Assembly (NCBI GenBank): GCA_050187175.1
Contig: JBFWXS010000012.1
Location: 41,445 to 105,444, forward strand
Reading direction: 5' to 3'
Length of the DNA stretch: 64,000 bases
Origin: Zeimonas sp050187175
Lineage (GTDB): Bacteria; Pseudomonadota; Gammaproteobacteria; Burkholderiales; Burkholderiaceae_E
Shown: positions 43,104 through 51,610 of the stretch, in pieces
How the letters are laid out: each line of letters begins with the position of its first letter
Position numbering within the stretch: the first letter of the stretch is position 1
Translations under genes and position numbers: made by a program
The notes under the pieces: model-generated
What the model saw: the letters and a program-made list of their open reading frames with translations, nothing else
The model's database searches: none
What the model was told of the DNA's origin: nothing

Positions 43104-44107
43104 GGCTGGAACTTGCGCAGGTCGGTCACGATGTAGCGATCCAGATCGACCTGTTCCTTGATCAGCTTGGCATCGATCATGCCCTGCATGATCTTTCTCG
43201 TGCCTTCGCGCACCGAGTTCATGTCGCCGGCCCAGCTGGGAAACACGATGCGCGACAGAACGGTCTTGTCCAGGCCGGTGTAAGGCTGGATCACCGAGAT
43301 CGTCTCGTTGCGGTTCTGGTCGATCCAGGCGACCGCTTCGGCCCATGCCGTACGGTAGCGGGACAGGACTTCGGCATTCTTGCGGGCGTAGTCGCGCTCC
43401 GCTACTCCCAGGCTGATGGGCCAGTTTGGCATCGCGTAGCCGACCGGCGCGACGACGCGCACGGGCTGCTGCATGCTGAGCTGCGTCATGAACGGCTCGA
43501 TCAGGCTTGCCGCGTCGGCGAGATTGCGCTCCAGCGCGCCGGGCATCGATCCGAAGGGCAGCACGACGAAGCGGATGTCGCGCTCCATGTCGATCTGCTG
43601 GCTCGGGTTCTCGCGGTTCCAGCGCTGCACCTGCAGGATGGTCTGAACCTCCGAGTTCGATTTGAGGACGTTTGCGGCTACTCGCTTGCCCTTCAGGTCG
43701 CCGATGCTGCGGATCGTGGATTTCTCCGGCACGACGATGCCTGCATAGTACTCATGGCCGGCGTCACCGCTGCGGTTGCTGCCATTGTTCAGGAACGCAA
43801 CCACGCTGCGTCCGCCTGCCGCTGCGAACACGATGCCGGGCGAGCCGATGGCCCCTACCTGTATGGCACCGCTCAGCACGGCGCTCACCTGATCGGGGCC
43901 GCTCTCGAAGCGCACCAGCTCCACGTCGAGGCCGTGCTTCTTGAAGATACCCTTCTGGACGCCAACGAACTTGGGCGCATCCTCGGCGATCGGCAGATAG
44001 CCGACGCGCAGCTTGTCGTTCGCATGAGCGGACTGCGCCGATGCGAAGAAGAGCAATGCGGCGAAGAGCAGCAGCGCGACGTGGATGGGAATCTGGCGAA
44101 TCTTCAT
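43100..44107 (-). CDS. ABC importer periplasmic binding protein (SsuA/NMT1 type)
   Basis: 335 residues with an AAGGAG site before the ATG at 44107. Signal peptide ends near residue 29 (QSAHA). LRVGYLPIAEDAPKFVGVQKGIFKKHGLDVELV after it is the SsuA/TauA/NMT1 pattern. The binding pocket region AIQVGAIGSPGIVFA is near 82. It could bind sulfonates, aromatic acids or thiamine precursors; the neighbouring Rieske oxygenase operon suggests an aromatic substrate, by inference only. Confidence 0.9.
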   Translation of the reverse strand: MKIRQIPIHVALLLFAALLFFASAQSAHANDKLRVGYLPIAEDAPKFVGVQKGIFKKHGLDVELVRFESGPDQVSAVLSGAIQVGAIGSPGIVFAAAGGRSVVAFLNNGSNRSGDAGHEYYAGIVVPEKSTIRSIGDLKGKRVAANVLKSNSEVQTILQVQRWNRENPSQQIDMERDIRFVVLPFGSMPGALERNLADAASLIEPFMTQLSMQQPVRVVAPVGYAMPNWPISLGVAERDYARKNAEVLSRYRTAWAEAVAWIDQNRNETISVIQPYTGLDKTVLSRIVFPSWAGDMNSVREGTRKIMQGMIDAKLIKEQVDLDRYIVTDLRKFQP

Positions 44108-44133
44108 GATGATCTCCTTCGGCGGGGTTCGAG

Positions 44134-45006
44134 TCAGCGGTAGCCTTCTTCCCAGGCGAGCAGACGCCGCTGCAGAAGACGAAGGCCTCGATCCATTACG
44201 AACGCGAGCAGGCCGATCATCAGCATGACGGCGATCATCACGTCCAGGCGGAAGATCCGGTACGCTTGCATCAGCAGGAAGCCCAGGCCCGCTTCGGCCG
44301 CGATCAGCTCGGCGGCGACGACCACCATCCAGCTCATGCCGAGGCCGACGCGGAAGCTCGTCAGTATCGACGGCAGCAGAGCGGGCAGAACGATCTTCGT
44401 GACCGTCTCGAACTGGCTGGCGCGATGTGTGCGCGCCACCTTCAGAAGAATCGCATCGATGGTGCGCACGCCGTCCATCGATGTGATCAGGATCGGGCTG
44501 ACGGTCGCGACGAAGACGACGAACAGCTTCTGCTGCAGGCCGAGCCCGAACAGAAGCAGCGAGATCGCCACCCATGCCGTCGGCGGAATCGGCCGCAGCA
44601 GCTCGACGATCGGATCGAGCAGGTTGAATGCGATGCGGCTCCAGCCCATCAGCAGACCGGTCGGCACGCCGACTGCAGCGGCGATCAGGAAGCCGAGGAA
44701 TACTTCCTGAAGACTCGCGGCGGTATGCTCGAACAGCGAGCCCCTGAGCGCCAGGTTTTCGCCCAGCACTACTTCCTTCAACGCCATCAGCACCTGGGCC
44801 GGCGACGTGAACGAACGAAGGGAGATGACGCCGACTTCGGTCAGCAGCTGCCACAGGCAGAGCAGCAGCAGCGGTGAGAGGATCATCATCAGCCCGCGGC
44901 TGCGCAAACAGCCCAGCACTATCGCGCTTAAGCCCTTCGTGCCGGCTCTCCCGGTGGTGTCGGGGGGGACAAGCTTCTTGCGAATCGCGGATGCCATGTT
45001 TGTCAT
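44134..45006 (-). CDS. ABC importer permease (SsuC type)
   Basis: 290 residues, about six membrane segments after a 35-residue cytoplasmic start. The binding-protein-dependent transport signature is visible in VVVAAELIAAEAGLGFLLMQA near 228, and PIPPTAWVAISLLLFGLGLQQK near 140 is typical of the SsuC/TauC group. First gene of the importer operon, behind a promoter with a perfect TTGACA box. Confidence 0.9.
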   Translation of the reverse strand: MTNMASAIRKKLVPPDTTGRAGTKGLSAIVLGCLRSRGLMMILSPLLLLCLWQLLTEVGVISLRSFTSPAQVLMALKEVVLGENLALRGSLFEHTAASLQEVFLGFLIAAAVGVPTGLLMGWSRIAFNLLDPIVELLRPIPPTAWVAISLLLFGLGLQQKLFVVFVATVSPILITSMDGVRTIDAILLKVARTHRASQFETVTKIVLPALLPSILTSFRVGLGMSWMVVVAAELIAAEAGLGFLLMQAYRIFRLDVMIAVMLMIGLLAFVMDRGLRLLQRRLLAWEEGYR

Positions 45007-45026
45007 CGCATTGAAGGGCCGTTTCC

Positions 45027-45060
45027 AGCGTAGTGAGCACCCCTGGCAGTGTCAACGACA
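45027..45060 (-). promoter_or_regulatory. promoter of the ABC importer operon with overlapping palindrome
   Basis: On the minus strand TTGACA (45055-45050), a 17-base spacer and TACGCT (45032-45027) precede the permease start at 45006. The -35 box is half of the palindrome TGTC-AAC-GACA (45050-45060), which could be an operator for a repressor covering the -35 region. Confidence 0.55.
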
Positions 45061-45144
45061 ATTCCGGTCGCCCATCGTTCTCGCTTCGGCAACAGGGCCG
45101 CAGCAAGAGGGCGCTTCGAATCGCGGGGAGGGGTGTTCCCCGCG

Positions 45145-45924
45145 TCAGCCCATGTAGAGGCCGCCGTTGACGTTCAGCGTCTGGCCGGTGACGTAGCTTG
45201 CGGCGTCGCTTATGAGGAAGGCAGCGACGGTGGCGACTTCGTCGACGTCGCCGAAGCGCCCCATCGGCGTCATCGCGATCAGGCGATCTCTGAGTTCCTG
45301 CGGCCACGATTCGGTCATCGGCGTCTCGATGTCCGCGGGCGCGATGCAGTTGACGCGGATGCCCAGCGGGGCGCAATGGCGAGCGAGCGATCGCGTGATG
45401 CCTATCATGCCGGCCTTGGATGCTGCATAGGCCAGCCCTGCCGCCGCACCGCCGTTCTGGCCGGCCACCGACGAGATGTTGAGAATCGCGCCGCCGCGCT
45501 TCGCCCCCTTTGCCTGCTCGGCGAAGGCCAGCGCGCAGAAGAACGCCGCGCGCAGGTTGACAGCGAACACACGGTCCCATTCGGCCGTCGTCATCTCCCA
45601 GAGCGTCTTGCGTTCCGCGATGCCGGCGTTGTTGACCAGGATGTCGATCGCGCCGAACTGCGCGGCGGACCATGTCAGCAATTGCTCGGGAGCCTCGGCG
45701 CTTTCGAGATCGACCGCGTATCCGCGGACGCGATCCGTATGTCCCAGGCTCTGCAGCGCCGCCTTGACCGAAGCATCGCTGCGGCCTGAGATGAGGACGC
45801 TTGCGCCCTGCATCAGGCAGCGGCGTGCGATCGCCAGGCCGATGCCGGCGGTGCTGCCGGTGATCAGCGCGACCTTGCCGTCGAGTGCTTGCTCGTCGGT
45901 CTTCAATGTGTCCCTCGCGATCAT
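45145..45924 (-). CDS. SDR-family dehydrogenase
   Basis: 259 residues from the ATG at 45924 that overlaps the reductase stop by four bases. The NAD(P) motif TGSTAGIG is near 22, NNAG near 98, the catalytic Ser in ISSVAG near 150, and YAASK near 166. In an operon with a Rieske oxygenase it is a candidate cis-dihydrodiol dehydrogenase, re-aromatising the product; other hydroxy-acyl roles are possible. Confidence 0.88.
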   Translation of the reverse strand: MIARDTLKTDEQALDGKVALITGSTAGIGLAIARRCLMQGASVLISGRSDASVKAALQSLGHTDRVRGYAVDLESAEAPEQLLTWSAAQFGAIDILVNNAGIAERKTLWEMTTAEWDRVFAVNLRAAFFCALAFAEQAKGAKRGGAILNISSVAGQNGGAAAGLAYAASKAGMIGITRSLARHCAPLGIRVNCIAPADIETPMTESWPQELRDRLIAMTPMGRFGDVDEVATVAAFLISDAASYVTGQTLNVNGGLYMG

Positions 45925-47141
45925 CGGCCGATGTCCGCCAGATCGAACGCCGGGTCCTGCAGCATCCCGGCCGAAACCGGTACGGCCTGGGCGAGAATCC
46001 TCCGCACGTCGCGCAGCCGGGCGGCCGCGTTGATCCCCACGGCACCCATCAATTGCTCGCCGTCGACGCGGAACACGATGAGCTGGCCCGACTCGGGATC
46101 CTCGCGGATGACCGACTGACCGCTCGGTGATTCGACGTCGCCGAGGATCTGGATCGTCGCGTCGTACTGATCCGACCAGAAGCGCGGCAGCGGGTCGTAG
46201 CGGACGTTCTGGCCGAGCGCGGCCTTGGCCGCGGCGATGCCCTGGTCCTGCGCGTTCTGCCAGGACTCGAGCCGCAGCGGCCTGCCGTGCCAGCGATTGA
46301 AGCTCACCGTCACGTCGCCGGCCGCGAAGATGTGTTCGTCCGAGGTCCTGCAGCGCTCGTCGACGACGATGCCGTTGCGGCATTCGAGCCCGGCGCTTCG
46401 AGCCAGCTCGTCGTTCGGCTCCAGCCCGACGCCGACGATGACAATGTCCGCGGGCAGCTGCTGCCCGTCATCGAGCAGCACCTGCAGTCCGCCGGCGGGC
46501 AAGGCCGCGATCCGCTGGACCTGCCGGCCTGCCAGTAGACGCGTGCCGTGGCTTTCGTGCAGCGCCTGCAGATGATTGGACACCACCGGCGGCACGGTTC
46601 TCGCGCAGATGCGCGGCTGCGCCTCGACGACGGTGACGTCCAGGCCCTTGGTGCGGGCCGTCGCGGCCACTTCGAGGCCGATCCAGCCGCCGCCGATCGC
46701 CACTAGCCGCTTGCCGGGCTCCAGGCGGTCGGCAATGGCCTGGGCATCGTCGAGGTTGCGCAGCGCCAGGACACCGGGCAGCTCCGCCCCCGGAATCGCC
46801 AGCCGCCGCGCCCGGCCGCCCGTGCACAGGATCAGCTTGTCATAGCGGATCTGCTGGCCATCGGACAGCATCGCGGTGCGCTGCGCGCGCTCGATGGACA
46901 GGCAGCTCACCGAAGGCAGCCATTCGATGTCCAGCTTCTGCAGCGCGGGCTGGTCGAAGATCACCGTGGCCTCGGCGGGTGTGCCGCGCAGGATGCCCTT
47001 GGACAGCGGCGGTCGCTCGTACGGAGGGTGCCGCTCGTTGCCGATCAGCAGCAGGCGTCCGCTGAAGCCCTGGTCGCGCAGGGTCCTGGCTGCCCAGCCG
47101 CCGGCCTGACCGGCGCCGATCACTGCGATGGTGTCGCTCAC
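45921..47141 (-). CDS. FAD-dependent ferredoxin reductase
   Basis: 406 residues from the GTG at 47141 (SDTIAVIGAGQAGGWAARTL), ten bases past the Rieske ferredoxin stop; a TTG at 47171 would overlap that gene. Two Rossmann motifs: GAGQAGG near 8 and GGGWIGLEVAATA near 150, then FAAGDV near 275. The family includes putidaredoxin and biphenyl-dioxygenase reductases, which pass electrons from NADH to a ferredoxin. It could serve both the Rieske ferredoxin next door and the P450 ferredoxin. Confidence 0.88.
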   Translation of the reverse strand: MSDTIAVIGAGQAGGWAARTLRDQGFSGRLLLIGNERHPPYERPPLSKGILRGTPAEATVIFDQPALQKLDIEWLPSVSCLSIERAQRTAMLSDGQQIRYDKLILCTGGRARRLAIPGAELPGVLALRNLDDAQAIADRLEPGKRLVAIGGGWIGLEVAATARTKGLDVTVVEAQPRICARTVPPVVSNHLQALHESHGTRLLAGRQVQRIAALPAGGLQVLLDDGQQLPADIVIVGVGLEPNDELARSAGLECRNGIVVDERCRTSDEHIFAAGDVTVSFNRWHGRPLRLESWQNAQDQGIAAAKAALGQNVRYDPLPRFWSDQYDATIQILGDVESPSGQSVIREDPESGQLIVFRVDGEQLMGAVGINAAARLRDVRRILAQAVPVSAGMLQDPAFDLADIGR

Positions 47142-47151
47142 TGGCGTTCGC

Positions 47152-47493
47152 CTAAGTGGAGGTCCTGGCAAGCTCGGCGCTGTCGAGCATGACGGCGCCG
47201 TCCGTCACCGTTACCGAATAGGTCCGCAGATCGACCGTGCAAGGCGCGCCCGTCGCCTTGCCGCTGGCGATGCAGAAGCGTCCGTCATGCAGCGGGCAGA
47301 CGATCTCATCGCCGTCGATGTAGCCGTCGGCGAGGCTGGCCATGCCGTGCGTGCACAGATCGTCCGACGCGTAAATCGTCCCGCCGACGTTGTACAGGCA
47401 TATCGCCTTGTCGCCGACCCGGCACAGGCGCGTGCGATTCGCCCGGATCTGCGAGGCTTCGGCGACCTTGATCCACTGGGCTCCGTCACTCAC
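47152..47493 (-). CDS. Rieske ferredoxin of an aromatic oxygenase
   Basis: 113 residues from a GTG that lies inside the oxygenase gene's last codons (8-base overlap). 2Fe-2S Rieske site: CTHG near 47 and CPLHDGRF near 66. Soluble electron carrier between the FAD reductase and the terminal oxygenase. Confidence 0.92.
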   Translation of the reverse strand: MSDGAQWIKVAEASQIRANRTRLCRVGDKAICLYNVGGTIYASDDLCTHGMASLADGYIDGDEIVCPLHDGRFCIASGKATGAPCTVDLRTYSVTVTDGAVMLDSAELARTST

Positions 47494-48715
47494 GGATTTC
47501 GTTCCTCGCGGTGAGCTTGATCGGCAGCTGCGACTCGTCGCGCACGATGCCTTTCGGGTCGAGCCCTTCCTGCATGTCGCGGATGGCTTCGCGCAACAGG
47601 CGACGGCACATCACGATGCCGGCGTCGGTGGTGCCGCGATTCTCCAGCGCATGGACGGCGATCGGACGCTGGCTGCCTTGCGCTTCGGCGTCGTCCGGCT
47701 CCCGCTGCGTATCCTCGTAGCAGGTCCGCGGCGCGTTGCCGCCCGCCGTCCGGCCGACCGGCGCGCTGATCAGCGACGACGGAATCACCTTCCCGTCGAC
47801 GATGCGCAGCGCCTCCAGATGGAAACCGATCGTATTCGTGTCGTCCACCGGTACCCAGAAGCCGATGACCGGGGCGCCCTGCACGTGCGGCTCGTCGGAC
47901 AGCAGCGCTTCGGACACCGCCCGCACGTTCGGCAGGACCACATCCTGGACGCGGATGAAGGTCCGTCCAGTGGGCTGCTTGGAGGTCCGGATGTACTGCA
48001 TGCCCATCTCGGTCTCTTCGAACCCGAGCTGCGGGATGGCCGCGTACGCCTTCGTGAAGTGCGTGGTGCTGATCGTCGAGTGCAGGAACGCGGTATGGAC
48101 CGGATCCATGACGTTCTCGTGGATCTGCAGCCAGTTCACCGGCGCCACGACGCCGCGGCTGAAGTTCCGGTAGGCGATGACCTGAGTGTTCGGCTGTTCC
48201 AGCGCCTCGTAGCGCGGCAGCAGCGGCTGCTTGTCGGGCGGTCCCATGTAGATGAAGACCAGACCGTGGTACTCCTGCACCGGGTAGGCGGGCTGGAACA
48301 CTTCCTTGTAGTACGTGCTTCCCGCCGGCTCTCCCGGCTGCTGCAGGCATTGGCCATTGTTCGAGAAATACCAGCCGTGGTAACAGCAGCGGATGCCGTC
48401 TTCCTCGATGCGTCCGTACTCCAGCGACGTGCCGCGGTGGGCGCAATGCGCATCGAGCACGCCGACCTCGCCCTTCTTGTTGCGGAACGCGACGAGCTCC
48501 TCGCCGAGGATCTTGACGGCTTTGGGCAGATCCGTCAGCTCCTCGGACAGGCAGATCGGTTGCCAGTACCGGCGCAGCAGTTCACCCATCGGCGTACCGA
48601 ATCCGACCCGCGTCAGCATCGCGTCCTCGGACGGAACCTTCGCGATCCGGCCATAGCCCGACACGGCCACTTCGCTCGCCTTGCCGGCGCATTGCGGCAT
48701 GTTCTTCAGCGCCAT
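47486..48715 (-). CDS. Rieske oxygenase terminal (alpha) subunit
   Basis: 409 residues. Rieske motif CAHRGTS near 91 and CCYHGWYF near 110. The catalytic iron ligands are in NWLQIHENVMDPVHTAFLHS near 198, with two His and a downstream Asp expected. No beta-subunit gene is present, so it is an alpha-only (alpha3) oxygenase of the phthalate-oxygenase branch, but supplied by a separate ferredoxin and reductase. First gene of a four-gene operon (oxygenase, ferredoxin, reductase, SDR). Confidence 0.9.
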   Translation of the reverse strand: MALKNMPQCAGKASEVAVSGYGRIAKVPSEDAMLTRVGFGTPMGELLRRYWQPICLSEELTDLPKAVKILGEELVAFRNKKGEVGVLDAHCAHRGTSLEYGRIEEDGIRCCYHGWYFSNNGQCLQQPGEPAGSTYYKEVFQPAYPVQEYHGLVFIYMGPPDKQPLLPRYEALEQPNTQVIAYRNFSRGVVAPVNWLQIHENVMDPVHTAFLHSTISTTHFTKAYAAIPQLGFEETEMGMQYIRTSKQPTGRTFIRVQDVVLPNVRAVSEALLSDEPHVQGAPVIGFWVPVDDTNTIGFHLEALRIVDGKVIPSSLISAPVGRTAGGNAPRTCYEDTQREPDDAEAQGSQRPIAVHALENRGTTDAGIVMCRRLLREAIRDMQEGLDPKGIVRDESQLPIKLTARNEIRE

Positions 48716-48809
48716 TCTCAGCTACTCCTTGCTCTGATCTGATGGGTCGATGCGCGGTACGCACGGGGCTCGAACGAGGCCGGCGCATTCGGCATCCTTG
48801 GGTGAAACA

Positions 48810-48839
48810 ATTCTGGGTTGGGGCCGCTTGGGGTGTCAA
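48810..48839 (-). promoter_or_regulatory. promoter of the Rieske oxygenase operon
   Basis: On the minus strand a perfect TTGACA (48839-48834), an 18-base spacer and CAGAAT (48815-48810) lie about 95 bases before the oxygenase ATG. Four of six -10 positions match. The fit is close to that of the importer promoter. Confidence 0.55.
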
Positions 48840-48907
48840 GGATCGTTCGGAAGCGCAACTGTTGCCCGTTTGAGAAACGTGCGCGGGGGCTCGCGGCGAC
48901 TGTCAGC

Positions 48908-49631
48908 GCCGAGTATCGCGATCGGCGCCAGCGTGTCGCCGGCGCATGCGCTGAATGCCACGATGTACCGCAATCTGCCGTACGACACCGTCGCCGGCTT
49001 CGAGCCGGTCGGCATGGCGTCGATCACCACGCCGGTACTGGTGGTGAACCCGTCTCTCGGCGTCCGGACGGTGCCGCAACTGATCGCACTGGCCAAGGAG
49101 CGGCCCGGAACGATCAACTTCTCGTCGTCGGGCATCGGGACTTCCTCGCATCTGTCGAGCGAGATCTTCAAGTCGATGGCCGGTGTGAACATCGTGCATG
49201 TTCCCTACAAGGGCACGGCGGAAGGGGTTCGGGATCTGGTCTCGGGGCAGGTGCAGATGTCGATCGACTCGATCACGGCGCTGCTGCCGTACATCAGGGA
49301 CGGTCGGCTGATCGCGCTCGGCGTGGGCAGCACGATTCGTTCACCGCTGCTGCCCGAGGTGCCGACGATCGATGAAGCGGGGCTGAAGGGGTTCTCCGTG
49401 TTCGGGTGGGCCGGCTTTCTCGCGCCAGCTCGCACGCCGGCGCCGGTCGTGGCCAGGCTCAATGCCTCGCTCAACGCCGTGCTGAAGGAGCCGGAGCTGC
49501 GTGCGCGCCTGGGCCAGATGGCCAGCGTGGCGCAGGGCGGGTCGCCCGCCGAGTTCGGCCAACTGATCCGGTCCGAAGTGACGCGCTTCGCCCAGGTCAT
49601 CGCCGCCGCCAGTATCCCCGTGCAGCAGTAG
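48908..49631 (+). pseudogene. 5'-truncated Bug/TctC receptor gene
   Basis: From about 48908 the frame reads SIAIGASVSPAHALNATMYR, which matches a Bug protein from near residue 85-95 onwards (compare THAINPxLYKNLPYD), and runs intact to the C-terminus at 49631. The signal peptide and the YPxRPIRLVVPFPPGG entry segment are missing: the upstream bases hold the oxygenase promoter and an unrelated translation. About 90 codons have been lost. It could still give a fragment from the ATG at 48963, but not an exported receptor. A deletion next to the Rieske operon is the simplest cause. Confidence 0.7.
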
Positions 49632-49640
49632 TCGCCGGAC

Positions 49641-50591
49641 ATGATCCATCCCGACATGGACCAGCTGGCGCAAGCGCGCGCGCAGCTCGGCAACCTGGCG
49701 ATCACCGGCGGCTCGCCGGCGGAGTTCAGAAAGTTCTGGAGCGCCTATTCGGCCCTGCTGCACGAACCCTGTCCCGCGGGCATCGCGGTGCGCGACGAGA
49801 TCGTTCCGGCGCCGCACGGTGGAGTTCCGATCCGCATTTACCGCGCGGCTGCCGCCAGCGCCAGGGCGCCGGTCGTCGTCTACCTTCATGGCGGCGGCTT
49901 CGTGGCCGGCGACCTCGACAGCTCGGAGACGTCGGCGTGGGGCTTCGCTGATCAGATCGGAGCGGTAGTGGTGTCGGTCGACTACCGGCTGGCGCCGGAG
50001 CACCCGTATCCTGCGGCGCTCGACGACTGCTGGGCCGTGCTGCGCTGGCTGCCGACGCAGGCGGAGCGGCTCGGGATCGATGCATCGCGGCTGGCGCTCA
50101 CCGGCGAGAGCGCGGGCGGCAATCTGAGTGCGGCCCTGGCCATGAAGGCGCGCGGCGATACCGGCGTGCGCATCGGCTGTGTCGCGGCGGTATATCCGTA
50201 CTTCGGCGCCAGCCTGAGGCCCGAGGAAGACCCGCCTTCGTACCTGGAGTTCGCGGACAGTCCCAGTCTGCGTCGCGAGAGCATTCACAAGTACCGCGAT
50301 CTGTATCTGCAATCGCAGCGCGATCATGCCGATCCGCTGGCCCGGCCGGCGATCGCGGCCGAGGCCGACCTGCGGGGGCTGCCGCCGTTCGCGGTCCTGA
50401 CCGGCGGCATGGACCCGATCCGCGACGATGGCCGGATCTTCGCGACTCGCCTGATCATGGCGGGCGTGCCTACCAGCTATCGCGAAGCGCGGGGCATGAT
50501 CCATGGCTTCATGCGTGCGCGCATCAGGGGCGCCGCGGTGCAGGCCGAATACGACTGGCTCTGCAGCTTCCTGGCGGCTCACATCGCCTGA
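49641..50591 (+). CDS. alpha/beta hydrolase, HSL-type esterase
   Basis: 316 residues. Hormone-sensitive-lipase family: oxyanion YLHGGGFVAGD near 80, nucleophile GESAGG near 153, and catalytic His in GMIHGF near 287; Asp near 257 (GGMDPI). Hydrolyses short acyl esters or lactones. It starts 9 bases after the truncated Bug gene, so the two probably once formed an operon. The 3' end overlaps the convergent LysR gene by 13 bases. Confidence 0.88.
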   Translation: MIHPDMDQLAQARAQLGNLAITGGSPAEFRKFWSAYSALLHEPCPAGIAVRDEIVPAPHGGVPIRIYRAAAASARAPVVVYLHGGGFVAGDLDSSETSAWGFADQIGAVVVSVDYRLAPEHPYPAALDDCWAVLRWLPTQAERLGIDASRLALTGESAGGNLSAALAMKARGDTGVRIGCVAAVYPYFGASLRPEEDPPSYLEFADSPSLRRESIHKYRDLYLQSQRDHADPLARPAIAAEADLRGLPPFAVLTGGMDPIRDDGRIFATRLIMAGVPTSYREARGMIHGFMRARIRGAAVQAEYDWLCSFLAAHIA

Positions 50592-51487
50592 TCGCGATGC
50601 GCGCTCGCGATCGTGCGCAGCGAATCGCGGAGATCCTGTGCCAGCGGGGACAGGTAGCTGTCACGGCGCCATGACAGCAGCAGCGGCGCCTGTCCGCTGC
50701 CCGCCAGATGATCCAGCGCCTGCAGGCCGGCCCCTGCCGATGAACCGAGCATTCGACCGGTCGTCGCCGAAACGAGGTCGCTGTCGCGCACCATCGAGCT
50801 GAGCACGGCCATCGTGCCGTCGCTCTCGATGGCGATGCGCGGGGCGGAGGCGCTGAGCTCGCTCAGCCTGCGCTCGACCCAATGCCTCAGCACGCGTCCG
50901 GGCGGCGGCAGCAGCCAGCTGCTTTGCGTCAGATCCTGTACGGTGGCATCCGCTCGCAGCAATGGATGTCCGGCGCGTACGACGGCGTGCATCGTCTCGT
51001 CGTACAGCTTCAGCTGTTCGAGCTCCGGCGGCGCAGACGGGGCCGATCCCGCCACGACCAGATCGAGCCGGCCATCCATCAGCAGGTCGGTGAGCCGGCT
51101 GGAGATCTCCAGGCTCAAGGCGAAACGGGCCATGGGGCGCGACTTCAGGAAATTTTGCAAGGCGGGTTTGACCAGCGTCTCGAAGTTCGCGGCGGTGCAG
51201 CCGAGCCGTACCAGCCCCAGCTCGCCCATTCGCATGTGCTCGAGCTCGTGCAGAGCCTGCGAAACACCGATATCCACCTGCTTCATACGCGCGTGAAAGG
51301 CGCGGCCGGGTTCAGTCAGTTCGACGCCCCGCGGAGCGCGATCGAATAGCCGGGTGTGCAGTTCGGCTTCCAGCCGCCGGACCGCTTTCGTCAGCGCGGA
51401 CTGCGTAGTGCCCAGCTGTTCCGCGGCGCGCCGCATGCTGCGGGCATTCGCGATCGCGAGGAAGAGCCGCAGGTCGTCGTGTCGCAT
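50579..51487 (-). CDS. LysR-family transcriptional regulator
   Basis: 302 residues. Winged helix at 1-60 (FLAIANARSMRRAAEQLGTTQSALTKAVRRLEAELH), then the co-inducer domain. It is convergent to the esterase gene and may control the truncated-Bug/esterase operon or the Rieske operon; no operator was identified. Confidence 0.88.
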   Translation of the reverse strand: MRHDDLRLFLAIANARSMRRAAEQLGTTQSALTKAVRRLEAELHTRLFDRAPRGVELTEPGRAFHARMKQVDIGVSQALHELEHMRMGELGLVRLGCTAANFETLVKPALQNFLKSRPMARFALSLEISSRLTDLLMDGRLDLVVAGSAPSAPPELEQLKLYDETMHAVVRAGHPLLRADATVQDLTQSSWLLPPPGRVLRHWVERRLSELSASAPRIAIESDGTMAVLSSMVRDSDLVSATTGRMLGSSAGAGLQALDHLAGSGQAPLLLSWRRDSYLSPLAQDLRDSLRTIASAHRDQAM

Positions 51488-51533
51488 CGTCGGTATCCTC
51501 GGTTGGCGCTTCGATGACCGGCGACCGGCCTCG

Positions 51534-51610
51534 GCGCCGCGCGTCCGGGCTCAGTGCCCCACTTTCAGCTCAGCGCCGCGCGTCCGGTTCAGCGCCGCGC
51601 GTCCGGTTCA
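51534..51610 (-). repeat. 19-bp tandem repeats carrying TGA at the 3' end of uup
   Basis: Four units of 19-20 bases follow one another; 51573-51591 and 51592-51610 are identical, 51554-51572 is degenerate and 51534-51553 has one extra base. On the minus strand each unit contains TGA, and the four TGAs (51608, 51589, 51570, 51551) are spaced exactly 19 bases, the first being the real uup stop. The array fills over half of the 120-bp gap after the LysR start. Confidence 0.8.

Noticed and set aside
43100..46045. One 981-codon minus-strand frame joining the ABC binding protein with upstream sequence
   Set aside because: Only the last 335 codons, beginning at an ATG with a good ribosome site and signal peptide, make sense; the rest is out of frame with the SDR and permease genes.
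51534..51610. Regular 19-bp repeats considered as a CRISPR remnant
   Set aside because: Repeats are contiguous with no spacers and continue the coding end of uup; no cas genes in the window.
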